Virus record (IMG/VR): IMGVR_UViG_3300032753_002651
Span: 1 to 33,240 of that record
Source: a virus
Reading direction: 5' to 3' (one strand)
Length of the DNA: 33,240 nt
This document shows positions 1 to 6,524 of the stretch, piece by piece; position 1 is the first letter of the stretch, and the number at the start of each line of letters is the position of its first letter. The position numbers and the translations under genes were made by a program. The notes under the pieces are model-generated. The model was not told where the DNA came from and did no database searches. It saw nothing but the letters and a program-made list of their open reading frames with translations.

Positions 1-93
1 CAGGAGATCCGCGCCAAATCCGGTGGGCAGCCCGACGTGGGAATGCTGATCAAAAGCCTCAAGGAAAAGCTGATGGAAGGGATCGAAGCATGA
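1..93 (+). CDS. 3' end of an unidentified early-region gene (partial)
   Basis: Only the last 30 codons are in the window, and the gene starts upstream of it. The visible tail is charged and helical-looking (ends LKEKLMEGIEA) and holds no motif I can assign. Its TGA stop overlaps the ATG of the next gene (ATGA), so the two are probably translationally coupled. The frame is supported by this overlap and by the same GCC/GGC-rich codon use as the neighbours. Function unknown. Confidence 0.5.
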   Translation, partial: QEIRAKSGGQPDVGMLIKSLKEKLMEGIEA

Positions 94-302
94 GCCTGAT
101 CAGCCAGATTTACCGCACCGACACCCCCACCACCCTCGAGCAGATGTTCGAGTTGGCCCGCACCATCTGGCACCGGAACAAGCCCGGCGATCCGGTGGTG
201 ATCTGGCCCGATTTGATGGGCAACGATTTTGACAAACAGGCGGTCTTGAACGCCGCCGCCAAGCAGTACGGAAACCGCTCGAAAAGGAAGGACAAAAAAT
301 GA
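90..302 (+). CDS. Small hypothetical phage protein, 70 aa
   Basis: A 70-aa soluble protein with a tryptophan-containing middle (TIWHRNKPGD, VVIWPDL) and a very basic C-terminus (NRSKRKDKK) that could contact nucleic acid. I do not recognise the family. The start is fixed by the ATGA overlap with the preceding gene, and the end overlaps the next ATG in the same way (299-302). The three genes therefore form a tightly coupled set. They lie before the cargo block and the packaging genes, where many temperate phages keep the last early or regulatory genes, but nothing in the sequence shows a specific role. Confidence 0.6.
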   Translation: MSLISQIYRTDTPTTLEQMFELARTIWHRNKPGDPVVIWPDLMGNDFDKQAVLNAAAKQYGNRSKRKDKK

Positions 303-970
303 AAGCCCATTCGTTTACCAAACGCCCCGGTCGCCCCAAAGCCGACAAGCCCGAGTTCCCCATGCTGGTTCGGATGCAGCAGTTCCGGTCCATGGGGGCC
401 AAGCCGCATCTTGATCCGGTCTCAGGCAAGTTGACCGCCTCCATGCCGGTCTACAATCCGCGCAGCATGAGCTGGTCGGTGCAGCCGGTGACCCAACCGG
501 AGCTATCGTCTTATCCGTGCGGCATCATGTTTGCCAAGGGACTGCTGACCAAATCGGAACTGGTGGCCGCCGGGATGCATGTTTGGGCGCACATTCAGAT
601 GCTGGGGCGGCGCGGCACCATGGTCAAATCCCTGTCGGCGCTGGACGTCGCCAACCAGATCGCCGAGGGCGATTGCGAACCGCTCAGTCGTTTGGCGGCA
701 TTGGGCATGGTGTCGCAGCACGACCCATTGGCGGCGGAAGCCATCAGCCGGGCCTACCGTGCGGCCAATGCCCTGCTGCTCCGCCGAGGGTATGAAGTGC
801 ATGGGGCCATCAATGAACTGGTGATCTACGAAGGGTATCAGGGCTGGTGGCTGGAACAGGACCACCCGGAAAAGACCAAGCCCTACAAGTGGATCAAGGC
901 CGGGATGGGTGTGCTGGAAAAGCACTGGCCGGACGAGATCGAGCGCATGATTGGGGTGTTTTGTCCGTGA
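299..970 (+). CDS. Hypothetical phage protein, 223 aa, end of early block
   Basis: The N-terminus is basic (KRPGRPKADKP), followed by a globular, probably mostly alpha-helical protein (about residues 75-215). It has no membrane segment and no catalytic motif I can recognise. It begins in an ATGA overlap with the 70-aa gene and is the last gene before the cargo block. By position it could be a late-gene activator or antiterminator, the usual last early gene of lambdoid phages. That is inference from place only, since no zinc-finger or helix-turn-helix signature is visible. Codon use matches the phage backbone, so I treat it as native to the phage. Confidence 0.6.
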   Translation: MKAHSFTKRPGRPKADKPEFPMLVRMQQFRSMGAKPHLDPVSGKLTASMPVYNPRSMSWSVQPVTQPELSSYPCGIMFAKGLLTKSELVAAGMHVWAHIQMLGRRGTMVKSLSALDVANQIAEGDCEPLSRLAALGMVSQHDPLAAEAISRAYRAANALLLRRGYEVHGAINELVIYEGYQGWWLEQDHPEKTKPYKWIKAGMGVLEKHWPDEIERMIGVFCP

Positions 971-1075
971 GGGGGATGCATGGGTTTATCGCCTCCGTTT
1001 GTTTTGAGCGTCTGCTTTGGTCAGAAAGCAAGCTGTTCGCTCCGGAGCACGAGAACATCAACAGCCGACACAAGG

Positions 1076-1095
1076 AACCCTACTATGTCAGGGTT
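1076..1095. repeat. Short inverted repeat in the 971-1145 gap
   Basis: AACCCT (1076-1081) and AGGGTT (1090-1095) are perfect 6-bp arms around an 8-nt loop. Flanking GGA and TCC can extend the pairing across a 2-nt bulge. There is no T-run, so it is a weak terminator candidate for the leftward regulator gene ending at 1146 or the rightward gene ending at 970. It could also be a protein-binding site. The rest of the 971-1145 gap shows nothing else I can name. Confidence 0.3.
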
Positions 1096-1145
1096 GTCCG
1101 CATTATCATAATATTACAAACAACGCCGAACGAGCGGTTGCAGGG

Positions 1146-1646
1146 TCACACGTTGGTGTCAGGAGATGAGCCTGCTAGACTGATTCGACTTGGCGGCCAA
1201 GTAAGCGTCTTTCCCGGAAACACTGGTGCCACGCCTCCGCCACCCATGCCGGGGTAAGATTGCGATTCGGCAACAATCACAACGTCATCGGGCAGCGACA
1301 TCAAGGCAAGGCCAATCGCGGCCATGTACGGCCCCTGTGAGGGAAAGCCAAAGGCTCGGGCAACGTCATCTGTTTCGGCCATGCCGAACACGATTGCGCG
1401 CGGCTGAATGCTACGCTTGTATTGCTGTTCAAGTAATCCGGCAATATGCGGGGCAAGTTTCTCGGCTGCAGCCTGTATGTTGGCATAAAGGCCGCGCAAT
1501 TCTGCTAACACCTCAGGCTTGGCGGCGTTCCGCCCAGCGCTCCACGATTTGATAGTATCAATCCGAACCTTGAGGAATTCGGCAGCCTCCCGTTGAGAGA
1601 GTCCGCAACGTTCGGTTAATGCCGCAAATGGTGTTGTCGGCGTCAT
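1146..1646 (-). CDS. Helix-turn-helix (XRE-like) transcriptional regulator, 166 aa
   Basis: Residues about 8-45 read as a helix-turn-helix: CGLSQREAAEFLKV, then RIDTIKSWSAGR, the usual Cro/C1-type spacing with SQREAAEFL as the first helix of the pair. The C-terminal 110 residues are of unknown fold and may serve dimerisation or sensing. I chose the ATG at 1646 because AGGACAG lies a normal distance upstream. An in-frame ATG at 1727 would add 27 residues without a comparable ribosome site. The gene is divergent from the SIR2-domain gene, with palindromic sites between them (AGTATACT at 1692-1699; 1783-1799), so it probably regulates itself and that gene. Base composition is lower in GC than the phage backbone, consistent with arrival as cargo. 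Confidence 0.75.
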   Translation of the reverse strand: MTPTTPFAALTERCGLSQREAAEFLKVRIDTIKSWSAGRNAAKPEVLAELRGLYANIQAAAEKLAPHIAGLLEQQYKRSIQPRAIVFGMAETDDVARAFGFPSQGPYMAAIGLALMSLPDDVVIVAESQSYPGMGGGGVAPVFPGKTLTWPPSRISLAGSSPDTNV

Positions 1647-1970
1647 ATTCTCACTGTCCTGCGCTCGAAAGTTCGCAATTTTACGTCTGCCAGTATACTC
1701 TATGGACGTTCGATGCTGCTGATACATTCAAGGTCTTCCTTACCCATTGCAGTGGGCTGTCCCGCCGCTTCCCCCCCCACTGATACACAAAAAGTGTATG
1801 CCGATCAAGCGATATCCGTTTTTGGGGATCAGGGGAAACATGCTCCATGGACCTCGAATAAGGGCATAGTTGAATGGGTTGCTTATGTGCGTGATAGATG
1901 CCAGCTTGCCGTGACATGGCAGCACCCTTCTCGTATAAGTGAGCAATTCGATTCTGCTTTAGGTGTCACT
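1647..1970. promoter_or_regulatory. Divergent control region between HTH regulator and SIR2 gene
   Basis: This 324-bp AT-richer gap holds a perfect 8-bp palindrome AGTATACT (1692-1699), a C8 tract (1771-1778) and an inverted repeat ATACAC-AAAAA-GTGTAT (1783-1799). Both palindromic sites could be operators for the divergent regulator. A rightward promoter sits at its right end and is listed separately. I found no equally convincing leftward promoter; TATACT, inside the 8-bp palindrome, is the best -10 candidate. Confidence 0.45.
1911..1939 (+). promoter_or_regulatory. Sigma70-type promoter for the SIR2-domain gene
   Basis: GTGACA (1911-1916, 5/6 match to TTGACA) is followed by a 17-bp spacer and TATAAG (1934-1939, 5/6 match to TATAAT). 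A start of transcription near 1946 would leave a leader of about 25 nt. That leader carries AGGTG (1961-1965) five bases before the GTG at 1971. The promoter position argues that the ATG at 1713 is not the real start, because it would lie upstream of this promoter. Confidence 0.6.
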
Positions 1971-3716
1971 GTGATTGATCCTCTGCTTTCACTTGCCCAT
2001 ACCGTCCAATCCAATAAAGGCGTCTTTGCATTGCTGCTTGGCTCTGGCATTTCTCGAAGTGCGGGCATTCTGACCGGCTGGGAAGTGACGTTGGATTTAG
2101 CCCATCGACTGTCCACACTTACTGGCGAAGCCAATCCTACCGATATTGCAGACTGGTACAGGGCAAAATTTAAGACTGAGCCAGATTATTCCGCATTACT
2201 GGACACATTGGCCCGGTCCCCAGCTGAGCGTCGCGCTCTGTTGCATGGCTATTTTGAGCCAAATGAAGATGAAATCGAAGAGGGAAAGAAAAAACCCACA
2301 CCGGCTCACCGCGCCATAGCAAAGCTCGTGGCCCAAGGTTATATCCGCGTCATTTTGACCACGAACTTTGACAAGTTGATAGAAACAGCGCTTCGGGATG
2401 AAAATATCGAGCCGGTCGTTATCAACACCCCTGACGCAGCCGAAGGTGCCGCTCCGCTTGTTCACCAACGATGTGTCGTCGTCAAGCTGCATGGCGATTA
2501 TCTAGATGAAAGGATCAAGAATACTGACGCCGAGCTTGCAGAATATGATTCTCGTATAAATACGTACTTAGATCGCGTTCTTGATGAATTCGGCTTGATC
2601 GTTTGCGGGTGGTCTGGAGAGTGGGATCAAGCGTTACGGGCTGCGTTAGAACGATGCAAATCTCGGCGATATACAACGTATTGGGCAGCACATCGCTCCC
2701 CAGGATTGCAAGCGGAAGCACTTATTAAGCTGCGAGACGCGCAGTTGGTAAACATTCGAGACGCAGATACCTTCTTCACGGATTTAGGGGAAAAGGTCAC
2801 AAGCCTAGATGAGCTAAAAGCGCCAGCCCCACTGTCTGAAGAGGTGGCGGTGGCGTCATTGAAGCGCTACATCGCCGAGCCACGGCATAAAATCCGCCTA
2901 AATGATCTGATTGCTGGCGAAGTTGATCGGGTTCAACTCTCGCTGGCAAACAAAATGTCATCATCGGCAGCAACCTTTGCTCCAATTTCCTCCGACGAAT
3001 TTCTTAAGAGATTGCGCGTCTGCGAGGCTTCAACAGCCATCATGCGAAGTCTTTTCTTTCACGGTGCCCGGTGGGCTGAACCAGATCATTATGAGATGTT
3101 TAAAAACGCAATGCAGATGGTTGTTGTACGGGACAACCCTGGGTCATCCTATGTTGTCTGGTCCAACATGCAACTATACCCATCTGCGCTACTCATGTAT
3201 GCGGGAGGTTATGGCTGCATTGTTTCTGGTAATTACGGATTGCTAAAAACATTGCTAGATGTACAAATTGACCATCGGCACGAAACGATTTCGGCATCGG
3301 ACAAGCTGCTCGCAGTTAATGTCGTGGACCATAATTTGGCCCAAGAAGCATTGTATCCGCCACAGCGCCGGTACACACCTGTCAGCGAGAATATTGCTGA
3401 CCTACTTACCCCTTTGGCCGAGAGGGTAACTCCTGATGCGGCAAAGCAATTCGACCGCCTGGAAGTGCTGTTGGCCTTGAATTTTATTGATAAGGCGGAA
3501 CTTCCACCTGATCCACAGTGGATGCCTGTAGGGCGCTTCGCTTGGAAAGACCAAAACAATAACAATTCTGCGGCGAACACCCTGTTTGCTGAATATGCCG
3601 AAATGGGGGCTTCCTGGCCACCATTACGAGCGGGAATGTTTGGAGGGAAGTTAGAGCGGGTCCAGCGGGCTGAGGCTGCATTTAGGGCCGTTCTCTCTCA
3701 AATCAGGTGGCATTAA
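1971..3716 (+). CDS. SIR2-like domain protein, probable NAD-consuming anti-phage effector, 581 aa
   Basis: Residues 1-270 carry the SIR2 (sirtuin-type Rossmann) signature. GSGISRSAG at 24-32 is the NAD-binding loop, TNFD at 131-134 holds the conserved Asn, KLHGD at 172-176 the catalytic His, and LIVCGWSGEWD (209-219) a late Rossmann strand. The zinc-finger module of protein deacetylases is absent. This fits the SIR2_2-type proteins found in bacterial defence systems such as ThsA and DSR, where the domain hydrolyses NAD+ to abort infection. The C-terminal ~300 residues have no motif I know and could be the trigger-sensing part. No membrane segment is seen. The GTG start is chosen from AGGTG five bases upstream and the promoter at 1911-1939; the longer in-frame ORF from 1713 has no such support. 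NAD hydrolysis is inferred from the family. Confidence 0.8.
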   Translation: MIDPLLSLAHTVQSNKGVFALLLGSGISRSAGILTGWEVTLDLAHRLSTLTGEANPTDIADWYRAKFKTEPDYSALLDTLARSPAERRALLHGYFEPNEDEIEEGKKKPTPAHRAIAKLVAQGYIRVILTTNFDKLIETALRDENIEPVVINTPDAAEGAAPLVHQRCVVVKLHGDYLDERIKNTDAELAEYDSRINTYLDRVLDEFGLIVCGWSGEWDQALRAALERCKSRRYTTYWAAHRSPGLQAEALIKLRDAQLVNIRDADTFFTDLGEKVTSLDELKAPAPLSEEVAVASLKRYIAEPRHKIRLNDLIAGEVDRVQLSLANKMSSSAATFAPISSDEFLKRLRVCEASTAIMRSLFFHGARWAEPDHYEMFKNAMQMVVVRDNPGSSYVVWSNMQLYPSALLMYAGGYGCIVSGNYGLLKTLLDVQIDHRHETISASDKLLAVNVVDHNLAQEALYPPQRRYTPVSENIADLLTPLAERVTPDAAKQFDRLEVLLALNFIDKAELPPDPQWMPVGRFAWKDQNNNNSAANTLFAEYAEMGASWPPLRAGMFGGKLERVQRAEAAFRAVLSQIRWH

Positions 3717-3744
3717 TCAACGAGCGGCGAGCGGCTCTACATGC

Positions 3745-3765
3745 ACAACTACTTAGCTGAGTTGT
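3745..3765. terminator. Hairpin between convergent genes, possible terminator
   Basis: ACAACT (3745-3750) and AGTTGT (3760-3765) form a 6-bp stem with a 9-nt loop. It lies between the convergent SIR2 gene (ending 3716) and the 191-aa gene (ending 3795). There is no T-run on either side, so termination here is uncertain. Confidence 0.25.
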
Positions 3766-3794
3766 CCGTACCCGTCACCTATGAAAGTATGCTT

Positions 3795-4370
3795 TCAGAA
3801 CAGTTCAAGATCAGGAGCATGCGGTTCGAAGCCAAGTTTGCTACTTAGATAATTTTTGGATAGGCCGTAATCGCCGAGACGCCAAAGATCATATGCTGCG
3901 GCTAGGCGCATCGAGTCCCTGTCCGGTAGTTTAATGGCGGCAAACTCCTGCGCCGGAACAAAGTTATTGCCGAAGACTTTTTCCGCCTGCTGCTGAAACA
4001 GTCGGAAGTCATCGAGCCTTATTCTCCGATCAAGTCCAGTGGCAGCACGCAACAGCAGATGATCGTGGATCATCGACAAGAAATCATCAAACGGAGGCCA
4101 CGGCATGGAAAAGCCTTGCCGTTTGCACCAACTGGAAACGTGCAGCAGCATGAAGCCAGAGGAATAGATACGATTCTCAAAAACAGGAACGCTTTCCTCG
4201 TCCCCTCCGCCATCAATTTCCACCCTGTAACAGAAGGGCAAACTCATTTCTGGAATTGGATCGAAGCCCCAAAAGAACGAGCGTGAATGCCCAACCACTT
4301 CCCGCATGTGATATTGGTCCAATGCTCTTTCAGCCTGTTCAACCGTCAATCTAGGCTGCTGCGGCATCAT
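3795..4370 (-). CDS. Hypothetical protein of the cargo block, 191 aa
   Basis: A soluble, mixed alpha/beta-looking protein with many aromatic residues (FFWGFDPIPEM, FSMPWPPFDDFL) and an acidic, leucine-rich end. I recognise no family or active-site motif. It starts at ATG 4370 (or the adjacent ATG at 4367) with AAGGGGG upstream, and a good promoter lies 47 bp away. It is convergent with the SIR2-domain gene, shares its lower GC, and sits between it and the packaging genes. It is therefore probably part of the same inserted cargo. Whether it cooperates with the SIR2 protein (immunity, sensor, second effector) cannot be read from the sequence. Confidence 0.6.
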   Translation of the reverse strand: MMPQQPRLTVEQAERALDQYHMREVVGHSRSFFWGFDPIPEMSLPFCYRVEIDGGGDEESVPVFENRIYSSGFMLLHVSSWCKRQGFSMPWPPFDDFLSMIHDHLLLRAATGLDRRIRLDDFRLFQQQAEKVFGNNFVPAQEFAAIKLPDRDSMRLAAAYDLWRLGDYGLSKNYLSSKLGFEPHAPDLELF

Positions 4371-4407
4371 CGTTAGGCCCCCTTCCCGAATGTTTATTCT
4401 AACAGTA

Positions 4408-4436
4408 TTGTCACATAATTATATGCGACATGTAAA
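4408..4436 (+). promoter_or_regulatory. Possible rightward promoter for the late genes
   Basis: TTGTCA (4408-4413, 5/6) lies 17 bp before TGTAAA (4431-4436, 4/6). It overlaps the leftward promoter and would give a leader of about 290 nt before the methyltransferase gene. It is the only candidate I see for transcription starting just ahead of the packaging genes. The late operon may instead depend on read-through from upstream. Confidence 0.25.
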
Positions 4437-4447
4437 TCCTACAACAA
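4418..4447 (-). promoter_or_regulatory. Leftward promoter for the 191-aa gene
   Basis: On the minus strand, TTGTTG (4447-4442) is followed after 18 bp by a perfect TATAAT (4423-4418). The distance to the ATG at 4370 is 47 bp. The perfect -10 is the main support, since the -35 match is only partial. Confidence 0.4.
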
Positions 4448-4619
4448 CCCAAGCTGCGACTTGTATATTACTCGCAATCAATCCAATTGCTTTGGCTCGG
4501 ACAGTAAAGCCTTGGAATTCTCCCAGAAGAGTGGGAGCCTCGTGTACTGCGCAAAGGGCCGCAGGGACACACACAGAGCCTCAACTGGGGGGATGGGGGT
4601 CGTAATCTTTCGCGCAATT

Positions 4620-4677
4620 ACCCCCTGTTACCGGCCTGGGCCTCCGTGTGCAGAGTCGCACTTTTCAAACAGGGGGT
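4620..4677. repeat. 10-bp inverted repeat with G5 motifs, possible transposon-end remnant
   Basis: ACCCCCTGTT (4620-4629) and AACAGGGGGT (4668-4677) are perfect inverted copies 38 bp apart. A further GGGGGT lies at 4595-4600. Repeated short motifs of this type are common at the ends of IS21-like elements, but no transposase is nearby. I call it a repeat and offer the transposon origin only as a possibility. Confidence 0.4.
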
Positions 4678-4729
4678 CAGAACACGACCTCACCTCCCTC
4701 TTTCAACATCAAAAACAGTGACTTAGACA

Positions 4730-6061
4730 ATGGATAGCAAGCCAGACACAGGCGCTTGGCCTGCCGACAATGTGCAACGCCGGGCCGTTGAGGCGCTGGT
4801 GCCCTATGCCCGCAATGCCCGGACACACAGCGATGAACAAGTGGCCCAGATCGCCGCTTCGATCAAAGAATGGGGATGGACCACACCGGTGCTGGTGGAT
4901 GAAACCGGCATGCTGATTGCCGGGCATGGCCGGGTACTGGCAGCGCGTAAACTTGGGCTTGCTGAAATCCCGGTCATGGTGGCCATCGGCTGGACCGAGG
5001 CCCAGAAGAAAGCCTATGTCCTGGCCGACAACAAGCTCACCTTGAATGGCGGATGGGACACGGATTTGCTGAAGGTGGAGCTGTCCGACATTCAGGCCAT
5101 CGGCTTCGATCTGGATCTGATCGGCTTCAGCGACACGGAACTGTCGGCATTGCTGGCGGAGGCAACCGAAGGTCTGACCGACCCGGACGAAACCCCGGAA
5201 CCACCCGCCAGCCCGGTCAGCGTGCCGGGCGATGTCTGGGTGCTGGGCAACCACCGAATCATCTGCGGCTCATCGACCGATGCCCATACGGTGGAAACGC
5301 TGTTGGGTCCGGTTAAACCGCATCTGATGGTCACCGATCCGCCTTACGGGGTGGAATACGATGCCAACTGGCGCAACGAAGCGGCCCGCCATAGCGAGGG
5401 CATGGGCAACCGGGCCATCGGTGCCGGTGCCGTTGGCCGGGTGGAGAATGACGACAAGGCGGATTGGCGCGAGGCTTGGGCATTGTTCCCCGGCGATGTG
5501 GCCTATGTCTGGCATGCTGGGGTTCATGCCGGAACGGTGGTCGATAGCTTGGTCGCCTGCAATTTTGTGATCCGGTCGCAGATCATCTGGGCCAAAAGCA
5601 ACTTTGCCATCAGCCGGGGCGATTATCATTGGCAGCACGAACCCTGCTGGTATGCGGTGCGCAAGGGCAAGAACGGCCATTACGGTGGGGATCGCAAACA
5701 GACCACCTTGTGGCAGATTCCAAAACCGCAAAAGTCGGAAACCGGCCACAGCACGCAAAAACCGGTGGAATGTATGAAGCGGCCCATCGAGAACAACAGC
5801 AGCCCCGGTCAGGCAATTTATGAGCCGTTCAGCGGCAGCGGCACCACCATCATCGCCGGAGAAATGACCGGGCGGCACATTTATGCGGTGGAACTGAACC
5901 CGGCCTATGTGGATGTGGCCGTGACCCGGTGGCAGGAGTTCACCGGCCAGCAGGCCATTCTTGAGGGCGACAGACGAACCTTTGCCGAACTGGCCGACCA
6001 GCGCGGTGGGGCTGTTCCCGAGCAGAAGGTTGAAAAACGTAATGGCAAGTCGCGGCGGTAA
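4730..6061 (+). CDS. ParB-like nuclease domain + DNA adenine/cytosine-amino methyltransferase, 443 aa
   Basis: Residues about 17-110 form a ParB/sulfiredoxin-type domain (VEALVPYARNARTHSDEQV, then ASIKEWGWTTPVLVD and GHGRVLAARKLG). Residues about 165-420 form a type II-style methyltransferase with DPPYG at 203-207 (catalytic motif IV) and FSGSGTT at 367-373 (S-adenosylmethionine binding motif I). The order IV before I marks the beta class of N6-adenine/N4-cytosine enzymes. It probably methylates phage or host DNA, giving protection from restriction or marking packaging DNA; the target sequence cannot be read from the protein. This two-domain protein is common just upstream of P27-type terminases. 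Its end overlaps the small terminase start by 20 bases. No clear ribosome site precedes the ATG. Confidence 0.9.
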   Translation: MDSKPDTGAWPADNVQRRAVEALVPYARNARTHSDEQVAQIAASIKEWGWTTPVLVDETGMLIAGHGRVLAARKLGLAEIPVMVAIGWTEAQKKAYVLADNKLTLNGGWDTDLLKVELSDIQAIGFDLDLIGFSDTELSALLAEATEGLTDPDETPEPPASPVSVPGDVWVLGNHRIICGSSTDAHTVETLLGPVKPHLMVTDPPYGVEYDANWRNEAARHSEGMGNRAIGAGAVGRVENDDKADWREAWALFPGDVAYVWHAGVHAGTVVDSLVACNFVIRSQIIWAKSNFAISRGDYHWQHEPCWYAVRKGKNGHYGGDRKQTTLWQIPKPQKSETGHSTQKPVECMKRPIENNSSPGQAIYEPFSGSGTTIIAGEMTGRHIYAVELNPAYVDVAVTRWQEFTGQQAILEGDRRTFAELADQRGGAVPEQKVEKRNGKSRR

Positions 6062-6524
6062 GCCCAAGCCCACCCATTTGAAGGTGGTGACCGGCAATCC
6101 CGGTCGCCGACCATTGCCGGAGAACGAGCCTAAACCACGCAAGGCGATGCCCAAGGCCCCGCCCCATCTGAGCGGCCCGGCCCGTGAGGAATGGGATGAC
6201 ATGGCCACCGAGCTGTACGAATGCGGTTTGCTGACCTCCATTGATCGCGGGGCCTTGGCCGCCTATTGCCAAGCCTATGGGCGGTGGGTGCAGGCGGAAG
6301 AAGCCTTGGCCCGCATGGCCGAGCGCGATCCGATCATGAAATCGCTGATTACCAAATCCGCCAATGGGAACATTTACCAGAACCCGCTGGTGGGGATCGC
6401 CAACAAGGCAATGGCGGACATGGTTCGCTTTGCTGCTGAATTTGGGATGACACCGAGTGCGCGAACCCGAACCCGGAGCGAACGGGCGCAGGACGACGAA
6501 GACCCGGCAGACAAGTATTTCTGA
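6042..6524 (+). CDS. terS: Phage terminase small subunit, P27 family, 160 aa
   Basis: The N-terminal signature LKVVTGNPGRRPLPENEP (about residues 13-30) followed by PPHLSGPAREEWD is typical of P27-family small terminases, which recognise the packaging site and load the large subunit. The helical middle carries the DNA-binding and oligomerisation helices in this family. The ATG at 6042 is chosen because the signature follows it at the normal distance; the upstream in-frame ATG at 5961 lies deep inside the methyltransferase gene. The gene overlaps the methyltransferase by 20 bases and the large subunit start by about 68 bases, so translation is coupled. Length is normal for the family. Confidence 0.9.
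   Translation: MASRGGKPKPTHLKVVTGNPGRRPLPENEPKPRKAMPKAPPHLSGPAREEWDDMATELYECGLLTSIDRGALAAYCQAYGRWVQAEEALARMAERDPIMKSLITKSANGNIYQNPLVGIANKAMADMVRFAAEFGMTPSARTRTRSERAQDDEDPADKYF

Larger units (their letters stand above)
4371..4729. other. Divergent intergenic region before the packaging genes
   Basis: This 359-bp gap holds promoter-like sequences for both directions near 4408-4447, a hairpin CTCCCA/TGGGAG (4520-4525/4532-4537), and a set of G5/C5 motifs ending in a 10-bp inverted repeat (4620-4629/4668-4677). The right half (from about 4540) is GC-richer than the left half, so the edge of the cargo block may lie here. No convincing gene is present. Confidence 0.5.

Noticed and set aside
1771-1778. 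C8 tract as a phase-variation switch for the SIR2 gene
   Set aside because: It matters only if translation starts at 1713. Promoter and ribosome site place the start at 1971, downstream of the tract.
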